Assembly (NCBI GenBank): GCA_022571575.1
Contig: JACZXN010000119.1
Span: 1 to 6,103, forward strand
Length of the DNA: 6,103 bases
DNA from: Chloroflexota bacterium
GTDB taxonomy: Bacteria > Chloroflexota > Dehalococcoidia > UBA3495
Direction: 5' to 3'
The position numbers and the translations under genes were made by a program. Below are positions 1 through 5,246 of the stretch, one piece after another. Position 1 is the stretch's first letter, and each line of letters begins with the position of its first letter. The notes under the pieces are model-generated. The model had not been told where the DNA came from. It ran no database searches and saw only the letters and a list, made by a program, of their open reading frames with translations.

Positions 1-1080
1 TATCTCGTCCATGTACCTTTGATACTGGCGTATGTGGGTGCGGGAAGGCACCAGGAAGGCCAGGAACTTGACCTTGCCTTTAAGCTCGGGATAGCGCGTG
101 AGCATCAGCTCGTAAGCCCGGAAGCCGCGGACGATGTTCTTGTTGGGCTCGGCGCGGTCGATGCGGACGATGGTGAATTCTCCGGTGTCCGCCGACAGTT
201 TCGCCTCATAGTCCAGGGCGCGGGGGGAGTTGGCGATGCGCTGTACTTCTTCCACGTTGATGGAGATGGGGTAGACCTTGACCGATGTGGTGTGGCCGCC
301 GCGTTCCACGGTGTGGTTGTTCCGGTCTATGGTCACTTCCGGGACGAACTCTTCCACCGTGTCCAGGAAGCAGCGGACATCGCCGATGGTCTGGAAGCCC
401 AGCAGGTCGGTGGCGCAGAGCGACTCACAGATGCGACGGGTGATGTAGTTGGGAATCATGTGCCAGTACTGGGGGGTGGGCCAGGGTATGTGGACGAAAT
501 GCTGGATGATGGCCTCCGGCACTCCTTGGCGCACGAACTCGGGCATCAGGTACAGATGATAGTCGTGGCCGATGACTATGGGGGCCTGCTCCAGGGCGCG
601 GGCCTCTTCGATCACCGCGTTGGCGAAGGCCTGGTTCACCGGTATGTAGCCGGTTTCCCAGGCGTCATGCACGGCGGCGTCCACGTTGGGGTTGTAGGGC
701 GGGTTCCACATGTAGTGTTGCAGGAACCAGAGCAACGGGTTGCAGAGGATGTTGTAGTACTTGTGGTAAACGCGCCGGGGGGTCACCACGTAGCGCAGGT
801 TGATCTTGTGTCCGGGGAGGGGGGATTTCAGGTGGGGGCCCTGACCGTTGTTGGAGACGATCCGGTCGCCTTCGCCCATGGCGCTGGCCACCCAGGTGAA
901 CTCGAATTTCTGGGCCAGTGAACTGAAGGCGGTAACCACGCTGCCGCTGCCGCGGCGGGCTTCCGGGCGGCCCTCGCTGGACATCTGGTGCTCAACCGGA
1001 CCGCGGTTGCTCACCAGGATGAGGGGCCGCTGCGAAAAAACGGCTGCGCAAAGCTCGTCGAGTTTTGCCGCATCAGCCAT
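1..1080 (-). CDS. otsA: Trehalose-6-phosphate synthase-like glycosyltransferase (GT20), 3' end cut by window edge
   Basis: The 360 N-terminal residues of a GT20 retaining glycosyltransferase are present; the rest lies beyond the left edge (E. coli OtsA has 474 residues). The family transfers glucose from UDP- or GDP-glucose to glucose-6-phosphate, giving trehalose-6-phosphate in the cytosol. Visible hallmarks are SNRGPV (24-29), a glycine-rich loop GSGSVVTA after residue 43, GHDYHLYLMP (171-180), FVHIPWPTPQYW (195-206), DLLGFQT (225-231) and YPISIN (270-275). R309 and K314 have the same five-residue spacing as the donor-phosphate pair R262/K267 of E. coli OtsA, but in the context RAEPNKN rather than RLDYSKG. 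The ATG at 1078-1080 is preceded by AGGA with a 7-base spacer (1088-1091). The family is clear. The exact acceptor is less so, because glucosylglycerol-phosphate synthases are close relatives and the C-terminal donor-binding half is not visible. Confidence 0.92.
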   Translation of the reverse strand, partial: MADAAKLDELCAAVFSQRPLILVSNRGPVEHQMSSEGRPEARRGSGSVVTAFSSLAQKFEFTWVASAMGEGDRIVSNNGQGPHLKSPLPGHKINLRYVVTPRRVYHKYYNILCNPLLWFLQHYMWNPPYNPNVDAAVHDAWETGYIPVNQAFANAVIEEARALEQAPIVIGHDYHLYLMPEFVRQGVPEAIIQHFVHIPWPTPQYWHMIPNYITRRICESLCATDLLGFQTIGDVRCFLDTVEEFVPEVTIDRNNHTVERGGHTTSVKVYPISINVEEVQRIANSPRALDYEAKLSADTGEFTIVRIDRAEPNKNIVRGFRAYELMLTRYPELKGKVKFLAFLVPSRTHIRQYQRYMDEI

Positions 1081-1185
1081 GCTGCGTTCCTGTCAGGACC
1101 CTTTTTAGCATCCCGTCACCCAAGTCAGGGTCAAATCGAGCCGGTGCTGATTTGTTCTGAATAGCCTTTTGCTTTAGATAAATCC

Positions 1186-1202
1186 TCCGGCAAACGGCCG
1201 GA
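1186..1202 (-). other. Small inverted repeat in the GT20 leader
   Basis: TCCGGC (1186-1191) and GCCGGA (1197-1202) can form a 6-bp stem with a 5-base loop. It would sit about 10-25 bases after the predicted start of the GT20 transcript. There is no U-tract, so it is not a convincing terminator for the HAD gene. A leader hairpin or protein-binding dyad is possible. Apart from this element and the two candidate promoters, I see no gene in 1081-1301. Confidence 0.3.
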
Positions 1203-1217
1203 AGTGAGCAAATTAGT

Positions 1218-1245
1218 AATATATTCTGCCAGGAAGTGCAGGCAA
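1218..1245 (-). promoter_or_regulatory. Candidate sigma70-type promoter for the GT20 gene
   Basis: On the minus strand, TTGCCT (1240-1245) is followed after 16 bases by TATATT (1218-1223, five of six consensus bases). Transcription would begin near 1211 and give a leader of about 130 bases before the ATG at 1080. The AT-rich stretch stands out in otherwise GC-rich DNA. This is a match to the general bacterial consensus only. Confidence 0.5.
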
Positions 1246-1251
1246 GTCGAC

Positions 1252-1279
1252 ACTATCACCGGCAGATTCCCATTGTCAA
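1252..1279 (-). promoter_or_regulatory. Second, upstream candidate promoter for the GT20 gene
   Basis: A perfect minus-strand TTGACA (-35, 1274-1279) is followed after 16 bases by GATAGT (1252-1257, four of six). It lies just past the HAD stop codon and ends 6 bases before the other candidate promoter begins, so the two could be tandem starts. The weak -10 lowers confidence. Confidence 0.3.
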
Positions 1280-1301
1280 GATAGGACCCCGACCCCGATC
1301 T

Positions 1302-2087
1302 TCAGCCTTGCACCGTCCGTCCGTCCGCCAGGCCGGCAAGCTTGGCGATGGCCGGCACCACCTCGGCCAGTCCGGACACCGTGGCGTCTGGTTCGGTCTC
1401 CGGGTCGTTGGGGTCATCCCGTTCGTAGAACCCGGTGATCCAGACCGTTTTCAGTCCGCACCGCTTGGCCCCCACCACGTCGTTCAACACATGGTCGCCC
1501 ACATGGATCGTCTGCTCCGGGGTCGCCCCCAACAGCCGCAGGGTCATCATGAATATCTCGCTGGAGGGTTTGGCCAGCTTCACCTCGTCGGAGAAGACCA
1601 GGGTATGAAAGTAGCTCAGCATCCCCCGCTCTTTCATGTAGGAGCGGAAGGTGAACCCCGGGGTCATCCCGGTATTGGAGATGAGCCCCATCCTCAGGCC
1701 CATGTCCTTGACCCCTTGGAGGACATGTACCGCGTCCACGTGGGCCGGTGGCGGGTGAATCAAGAAGGAATCCGAATAGCTCCGGGCGATCTCATCCATG
1801 ACGCCGCGGTCCAGGCGGCCGGCCAGGCCGGGATCGATGTTGTTGACGAAGATGCGCACCTGCTCCCGGAAATCCACGTCCAGGCCGCCGTCCCGTATGT
1901 CGCGGCATCGCTGGAAGCAAGACTGATAGGCTTCGCGGATATGCTCCAGGTCATAGTCCTCGCCGTAGCCGGCCAGGGCTGACTGGGCGCCCTCGAGCCG
2001 GACCAGGGCGCGGGCCTGTCCCAGGTCCCGGTCGTCCAGCAACAGGGTCTGCCAGAGGTCGAAGGTTACGGTGGTGATCTCCGCCAA
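1302..2087 (-). CDS. HAD-superfamily hydrolase (haloacid dehalogenase-like, C1-cap type), TTG start
   Basis: A 261-residue soluble HAD enzyme with all four motifs. Motif I is VTFDLWQTLL (nucleophile D10, T14). Motif II is GLISNTG (S137). Motif III is K170 or K173 in EVKLAKPSSEIF. Motif IV is HVGDHVLND (D198, D203). The roughly 120 residues between motifs I and II fit a helical C1 cap, as in L-2-haloacid dehalogenases and YjjG-like phosphatases. The residue two after the nucleophile is Trp, not the Asp that acts as acid/base in most HAD phosphatases, so the reaction is uncertain. The TTG start at 2087 is chosen because GGAGGG lies 9 bases upstream and puts motif I at residue 10. An in-frame ATG at 2228 would add 47 residues that look non-homologous. 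A minus-strand TAGAAT (2146-2151) could be a -10 for this gene but lacks a convincing -35, so readthrough from the amidase 163 bases upstream is also possible. Substrate unknown. Confidence 0.88.
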   Translation of the reverse strand: MAEITTVTFDLWQTLLLDDRDLGQARALVRLEGAQSALAGYGEDYDLEHIREAYQSCFQRCRDIRDGGLDVDFREQVRIFVNNIDPGLAGRLDRGVMDEIARSYSDSFLIHPPPAHVDAVHVLQGVKDMGLRMGLISNTGMTPGFTFRSYMKERGMLSYFHTLVFSDEVKLAKPSSEIFMMTLRLLGATPEQTIHVGDHVLNDVVGAKRCGLKTVWITGFYERDDPNDPETEPDATVSGLAEVVPAIAKLAGLADGRTVQG

Positions 2088-2096
2088 CGTTGCAGA

Positions 2097-2102
2097 CCCT
2101 CC
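2097..2102 (-). promoter_or_regulatory. Shine-Dalgarno that decides the HAD start
   Basis: The minus strand reads GGAGGG here, followed by 9 bases and then TTG at 2087-2085. No in-frame ATG upstream (for example 2228) has an equally good site, and starting here places the HAD nucleophile at the usual distance from the N-terminus. Confidence 0.7.
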
Positions 2103-2250
2103 AAGTACGCCGGTCTTGTTGACACCAAATCTGGGCCGCATCTCGATTCTACACGAAATCAGGCGCATCTTTAGCCGAATGACCAAGCGAAGATGGCACA
2201 ATGCCCGGGTGGGTGGTGATCCCGGCATCGACCGGGCAGCGGCGGGCCGC

Positions 2251-3663
2251 CTAGATGGGCGGGCGGCGGGTATGCCAGTCGGTGGCCTGTTCGTAGGCGT
2301 GGGCGGCGCGCAACACGGTCAATTCGTCGAAGGGCCTGCCCGCCAGTTGCAGGCCGATGGGCAGTCCGGTGTCGGAGAAACCGCAGGGCACCGATATGGC
2401 GGGGAAGCCGTTGATGTTGTAGGGCCTGGTGTACTGGGTCAGAGCGCCCACGACGCCGATCTCTTGTTCCCCGGCCATCACCCTGGCGGCCAGTAGCTCC
2501 GGGGCGGTCACGGGCTCGGTGGGTCCGGCCAGCAGGTCCACGTCGTCCAGAAGCCGCCGGCTCTCCTGGTCCAGGAGGGCGCGGGCCTGCTGGGCCCGCA
2601 GGTAATCGGCGGCGCTGATGAACAGCCCCGCCTCCAGCCGCTGGCGCACCGGCTCGTATAGTTGGTGGCCGTCTTTTTCCAGCAGGTCCCGGTGATAGGC
2701 GCTGGCCTCGGCCATGAGCACGGTGCTGGATATGGCCTGGGACTGATTGAACATGGGGAATGAGACTTCTTTCACCTCCGCTCCCATGCTCTCCAATAGA
2801 CTGATGGCGTCCTCCACGGCCTTCCGCACCTGGGGGTCAAGGGGGGCCTCGAAGTACTCTTTGGGTATGCCGATGCGCAGGCCCCGGACATCGCCGGTCA
2901 GGGCGGACGTGTAGTCGGGGATGTCAACCTTGGCCGACGCCACGTCCTTGGGGTCGTGGCCGGCGATGACGTTCATGGTGATCGCGGCGTCTTCCACGGT
3001 GCGCACCATGGGGCCGGGGTGGTCCAGCGACCAGGACAGCGCCGTCAGGCCGTGGCGGCTGACCAGCCCGTAGGTGGGCTTCAGGCCGACGATGCCGCAA
3101 AGGGCGGCGGGGATCCGGATGGACCCGCCGGTGTCGCTGCCGGTGGTGATGGTGCATTGGCCTGCCGCGGTGGCGGAACCGGAGCCGCCGCTGGAGCCGC
3201 CGGTGACCCGGTCCGGGTTCCAGGGGTTGTGCATGTGGCCGTAGTCGGGGTTTTCCCCCGTTGGCCCGTAGGCAAACTGGTGCATGTTCAGCTTGCCCAG
3301 AAGGATCGCCCCCGCCTGGTGGAACCTGGCCGCCACGGTGCAATCCTCGGCTGGGATGAAGGTGTCGAAGATCTTGGAGCCTGAGGTTGTGCGCACCCCG
3401 CCGGTGTTGTACAGGTCTTTCAGCCCCACGGGTATACCGTGGAGGGGGCCCTTGTACCTCCCGGCCTGGATGTCCTTCTCGGCCTGGCGGGCGGCGGCAC
3501 GGGCCTCATCCGCCAACAGGGTGATGAACGAGTTCAGCACCGGCTCGGTGGCTTCGATCCTGGTGAGGTGGGCTTCGATTATCTCAACCGGGGAGACCTC
3601 TTTCTTCTGGACCAATTTCGAAAGGTCTCCGGCGCTTAGGTAACAGATTTCCAGTGTATCCAT
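2251..3663 (-). CDS. Amidase-signature family enzyme, GatA/AtzE-like
   Basis: A 470-residue cytosolic amidase-signature hydrolase. The Ser-cisSer-Lys triad is complete and spaced as in S. aureus GatA (K79/S154/S178): K82 in GIPVGLKDLY, S157 in the GGSSGGS loop, and the nucleophile S181 in GSDTGGSIRIP. The C-terminal GFPAISVPCG (419-428) and GLPIGLQLAGRPFDE blocks are those of GatA-like members. The family hydrolyses amide bonds, or, as GatA, releases ammonia from glutamine for tRNA amidation. No gatB is present in the window, and the gene upstream encodes a GatC-like protein. I therefore favour a stand-alone two-subunit amidohydrolase (AtzE/AtzG type) over a true GatCAB subunit, although automatic annotation may well say GatA. 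The ATG at 3663 has AGGAAG about 11 bases upstream. The gap to the upstream gene is 108 bases with no clear promoter, so co-transcription is likely. The true substrate cannot be read from the sequence. Confidence 0.93.
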   Translation of the reverse strand: MDTLEICYLSAGDLSKLVQKKEVSPVEIIEAHLTRIEATEPVLNSFITLLADEARAAARQAEKDIQAGRYKGPLHGIPVGLKDLYNTGGVRTTSGSKIFDTFIPAEDCTVAARFHQAGAILLGKLNMHQFAYGPTGENPDYGHMHNPWNPDRVTGGSSGGSGSATAAGQCTITTGSDTGGSIRIPAALCGIVGLKPTYGLVSRHGLTALSWSLDHPGPMVRTVEDAAITMNVIAGHDPKDVASAKVDIPDYTSALTGDVRGLRIGIPKEYFEAPLDPQVRKAVEDAISLLESMGAEVKEVSFPMFNQSQAISSTVLMAEASAYHRDLLEKDGHQLYEPVRQRLEAGLFISAADYLRAQQARALLDQESRRLLDDVDLLAGPTEPVTAPELLAARVMAGEQEIGVVGALTQYTRPYNINGFPAISVPCGFSDTGLPIGLQLAGRPFDELTVLRAAHAYEQATDWHTRRPPI

Positions 3664-3746
3664 AAGGGCGTCGTCTTCCTATCCTGAGTGACCGGCGGTG
3701 GATTCCATCGGGCCTTCGGCCGTGCATCCGGCCGGTTCGTTGGGGT

Positions 3747-3767
3747 GGGTCCGGACCAGTTGGACCC
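3747..3767 (-). other. Hairpin between the GatC-like gene and the amidase gene
   Basis: GGGTCC (3747-3752) and GGACCC (3762-3767) form a 6-bp stem with a 9-base loop, starting 5 bases after the TAA of the small gene. A 10-base palindrome GGTCCGGACC (3748-3757) overlaps it, so two alternative foldings compete. There is no U-run on the minus strand, so it is not a standard terminator. It could affect mRNA processing or the ratio of the two proteins. Confidence 0.35.
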
Positions 3768-3771
3768 CGGT

Positions 3772-3966
3772 TTAAGTAGCTCTCGGTATGAAGGCCATGT
3801 CCGGCTCGGCCCCGGAGACGTCGATCTCGCGGACGGACTTGGCGCCCATGAAGACGCCACGCACCTGGGAGTAGAGTTCGTCGAGGTAGGCCGGGTCGCC
3901 GCCGATGCCAAGCTGTTCCGCCAGGCGGTCGAACTCTTCCCGGGTGAGGTGGCCGTCTGAAGCCAT
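3772..3966 (-). CDS. GatC/AtzG-like small subunit of the adjacent amidase
   Basis: A 64-residue acidic protein. It begins with a helix-forming LTREEFDRLAEQLGI (7-21), followed by YLDELYSQVRGVF (27-39), and ends with REIDVSGAEPDMAFIPRA (46-63). The layout and the closing (V/I)D-x-x-G-x-EP-x-x-x-F-x-P pattern resemble GatC and AtzG, small proteins that wrap around an amidase-signature partner. That the next gene is a GatA-like amidase supports this strongly. The start is well defined: ATG at 3966 with GGGAGG 7 bases upstream (3974-3979) and a good promoter about 45 bases upstream. Its role is inferred to be folding or stabilising the amidase, or shaping its active-site entrance. It is shorter than typical GatC (about 95-100 residues), closer to AtzG. 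Homology is judged by eye from a short protein. Confidence 0.85.
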   Translation of the reverse strand: MASDGHLTREEFDRLAEQLGIGGDPAYLDELYSQVRGVFMGAKSVREIDVSGAEPDMAFIPRAT

Positions 3967-4016
3967 GGATTCGCCTCCCGTGGGCCGGCCGGTCTCCGCC
4001 GGTTGGGGCCGCAGTA

Positions 4017-4045
4017 ATTATGGCCGAGGTTCCATGGTCTGGCAA
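4017..4045 (-). promoter_or_regulatory. Strong candidate promoter of the GatC-like/amidase operon
   Basis: The minus strand reads TTGCCA (4040-4045, five of six), then 17 bases, then CATAAT (4017-4022, five of six). Predicted transcription start is near 4010, giving a short leader of about 45 bases that contains the GGGAGG ribosome site of the small gene. Spacing and position are both ideal. Confidence 0.6.
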
Positions 4046-4118
4046 CCAAACCCAGAGCATGGCCATCAGGCCCGGACCTATGTGGATTCGGCGCGGTTGC
4101 CAGGGGCGCGCCACCGGC

Positions 4119-4146
4119 TTGGAAATAGGGGGCATATTGCTATACT
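4119..4146 (+). promoter_or_regulatory. Candidate extended -10 promoter for the protease gene (P1)
   Basis: TTGGAA (4119-4124, four of six) is followed after 16 bases by TATACT (4141-4146, five of six). The -10 is directly preceded by TGC, the extended -10 element. Predicted start is near 4153, about 75 bases before the protease ATG. It is divergent from, and about 75-100 bases away from, the amidase operon promoter. Confidence 0.55.
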
Positions 4147-4164
4147 TTAACCCAGTGATTGACC

Positions 4165-4187
4165 TTCGCCGGTGACTGACCGGCGAA
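4165..4187 (+). other. Perfect 9-bp inverted repeat in the protease leader
   Basis: TTCGCCGGT (4165-4173), a 5-base loop GACTG, then the exact reverse complement ACCGGCGAA (4179-4187). It begins about 12 bases after the predicted P1 start and ends immediately before a GAGG ribosome-binding motif. No U-run follows, so it is unlikely to be a terminator. It may be an RNA hairpin controlling translation or an operator dyad for a dimeric repressor. The sequence alone does not distinguish these. Confidence 0.6.
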
Positions 4188-4197
4188 TGAGGCGTAT

Positions 4198-4227
4198 ATG
4201 TTGACCCTAACCGCAGTCCGGCTGTAA
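4198..4227 (+). CDS. Possible nine-codon leader peptide overlapping the protease start
   Basis: ATG at 4198-4200, preceded by GAGG (4189-4192) with a 5-base spacer, opens a frame encoding MLTLTAVRL and stopping at TAA 4225-4227. The last A of the stop is the first base of the protease ATG (TAATG). That arrangement is typical of translational coupling and would explain why the protease ATG lacks its own ribosome site. It is very short and could be chance; the same bases also resemble promoter hexamers. Confidence 0.3.
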   Translation: MLTLTAVRL

Positions 4228-4228
4228 T
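4201..4228 (+). promoter_or_regulatory. Alternative downstream promoter for the protease gene (P2)
   Basis: TTGACC (4201-4206, five of six), a 16-base spacer and TGTAAT (4223-4228, five of six) make a second good sigma70-like match. If used, the transcript would start near 4235, after the ATG at 4227. Translation would then have to start at GTG 4275, which does have GGAG 6 bases upstream (4265-4268). Confidence 0.35.
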
Positions 4229-5129
4229 GCCTTGGCGTTGGAGCGAACCCGGCGAACACCCGCCGGAGCGTATCGTGGGTGAATCCCTGGGTGGCGGGGG
4301 GGCTTTGTCACCTTGTCCCGGCTGTGGCTGGTATTGGGAAAACAGAGGCGGCGTCTGCGGCGGTTGCGGACATGTTGCCGGCCAGGCGCCCGGCGCCTCA
4401 GCAGCCGGACCCATCGCCGCCGGCCGCTTGGCCCCGCGGAAGGGTGGGGTGCCCTGGGGCGGCGGGCAGGTCATCGCCGGAATAATCCTGGTCCTTCTCT
4501 CCCTGTTCACGTCGGCCGCGGCGGCTTCGATCATCGCCTCGCTGTATCCGGAGCAGGAAGACGCCGTGGCCACCTGGATCAGCGTTCACCTGATGGCCCT
4601 GGCCATCGTTTCCACCATCTGGTTCCTCGGATTGCGGCACTCCAGATATCCCCTGGCCGTGCTGCGGCTCAGCGGGATACGGCTGCCCCGGATAGGGACC
4701 GTCCTGTTGATGGTGGGGGTGTTGGCCACCAGTTTGATCGCCACATCCCTGTACGCCGGCATCGTGGGTTGGCTGGAAGTGGAGATACTATCTCCGCCGG
4801 ATGTCGCCTCGGACATAATCTTCGACGGTCCGGCGGTATTGCTGACCTTCCAGGCCCTGGCATTCATCACGCCCATGAGTGAAGAGATTTTCTTCCGGGG
4901 GTTCATCTTTGGGGCCTTGCTGCCCCGGCTGGGACCATGGGGGGCCATCGTGGCCAGCGCCTTGGTTTTCAGCGCGTTCCACCTCTCCTTGGGGGTGGTC
5001 ATTCCCATCTTCATGACCGGGTTCCTGCTGGCCTGGCTATACTGGCGGACCGGTTCCCTATGGGCGGCCATCGGGGCCCATGCCGGCCAGAACGCCCTGG
5101 CCCTGGGGGTGCAGGCCCTCAACGGGTAG
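4227..5129 (+). CDS. CPBP (CAAX/Abi) family intramembrane metalloprotease with N-terminal zinc ribbon
   Basis: 300 residues from this ATG. Residues 30-47 contain CPGC and CGGC (C30, C33, C44, C47), a short zinc ribbon, followed by a flexible Ala/Gly/Pro linker. From about residue 79 there are several hydrophobic membrane segments (about 79-103, 116-136, 156-180, 204-217, 237-252, 256-273, 277-296). The CPBP glutamic protease motifs are all present: EEIFFR (E219, E220, R224), FSAFH (F248, H252) and AHAGQN (H285, N289). The family includes eukaryotic CAAX prenyl protease Rce1 and bacterial proteins linked to bacteriocin self-immunity, but most bacterial members have no known substrate. The start is uncertain: ATG 4227 has no ribosome site but overlaps the stop of a small upstream frame, while GTG 4275 has GGAG 6 bases upstream and would still keep the zinc ribbon (284 residues). 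No terminator is evident after the stop; the 117 bases to trpA hold no gene and no clear promoter, so trpA may be co-transcribed. Confidence 0.93.
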   Translation: MPWRWSEPGEHPPERIVGESLGGGGALSPCPGCGWYWENRGGVCGGCGHVAGQAPGASAAGPIAAGRLAPRKGGVPWGGGQVIAGIILVLLSLFTSAAAASIIASLYPEQEDAVATWISVHLMALAIVSTIWFLGLRHSRYPLAVLRLSGIRLPRIGTVLLMVGVLATSLIATSLYAGIVGWLEVEILSPPDVASDIIFDGPAVLLTFQALAFITPMSEEIFFRGFIFGALLPRLGPWGAIVASALVFSAFHLSLGVVIPIFMTGFLLAWLYWRTGSLWAAIGAHAGQNALALGVQALNG

Positions 5130-5246
5130 ATTTAAATGGGTGGGCGCTGGGGGGTAGACACCGGGGGGGTTGTACGTTAGATTTGCCTAAACCGTGGGCC
5201 CGGGTTTCTTGTTGAATCCGGGTTGGGAGGACTCCAGGCCCCAGGT

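Noticed and set aside
19..921. Long plus-strand open frame opposite the GT20 gene
   Set aside because: It is the antisense shadow of a gene with clear GT20 motifs. The translation has no recognisable domain; long antisense frames are expected at this GC content.
1278..1302. AAGAT...ATCTT repeat right after the HAD stop as a terminator
   Set aside because: Short 5-bp stem with a long loop and no U-tract.
1236..1982. Plus-strand open frame opposite the HAD gene
   Set aside because: It overlaps a HAD gene with all four motifs and shows no domain of its own.
1302..2087. HAD gene as trehalose-6-phosphate phosphatase (OtsB)
   Set aside because: OtsB has a DxDGT motif I and a C2-type cap inserted after motif II. 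This protein has DLWQT and a C1-type cap between motifs I and II.
2088..2228. 47-residue N-terminal extension of the HAD protein from ATG 2228
   Set aside because: It has no family resemblance and pushes motif I to residue 57, while TTG 2087 has a near-perfect ribosome site.
2221..2236. CCCGG...CCGGG inverted repeat after the amidase stop as a terminator
   Set aside because: Only a 5-bp stem with no U-run following on the minus strand.
2071..3384. Several open frames on both strands overlapping the amidase
   Set aside because: The amidase has a complete catalytic triad and full family length; the others are low-complexity Arg/Pro/Gly-rich shadows.
3584..4573. 329-residue minus-strand open frame spanning the divergent promoter region
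   Set aside because: It is Arg/Pro-rich without any domain, and it overlaps the start of the amidase, the GatC-like gene and the start of the protease, all better supported.
5189..5207. AAACC...GGTTT hairpin between the protease gene and trpA as a terminator
   Set aside because: The stem is only 5 bp with a 9-base loop and a three-base T run; too weak to call.
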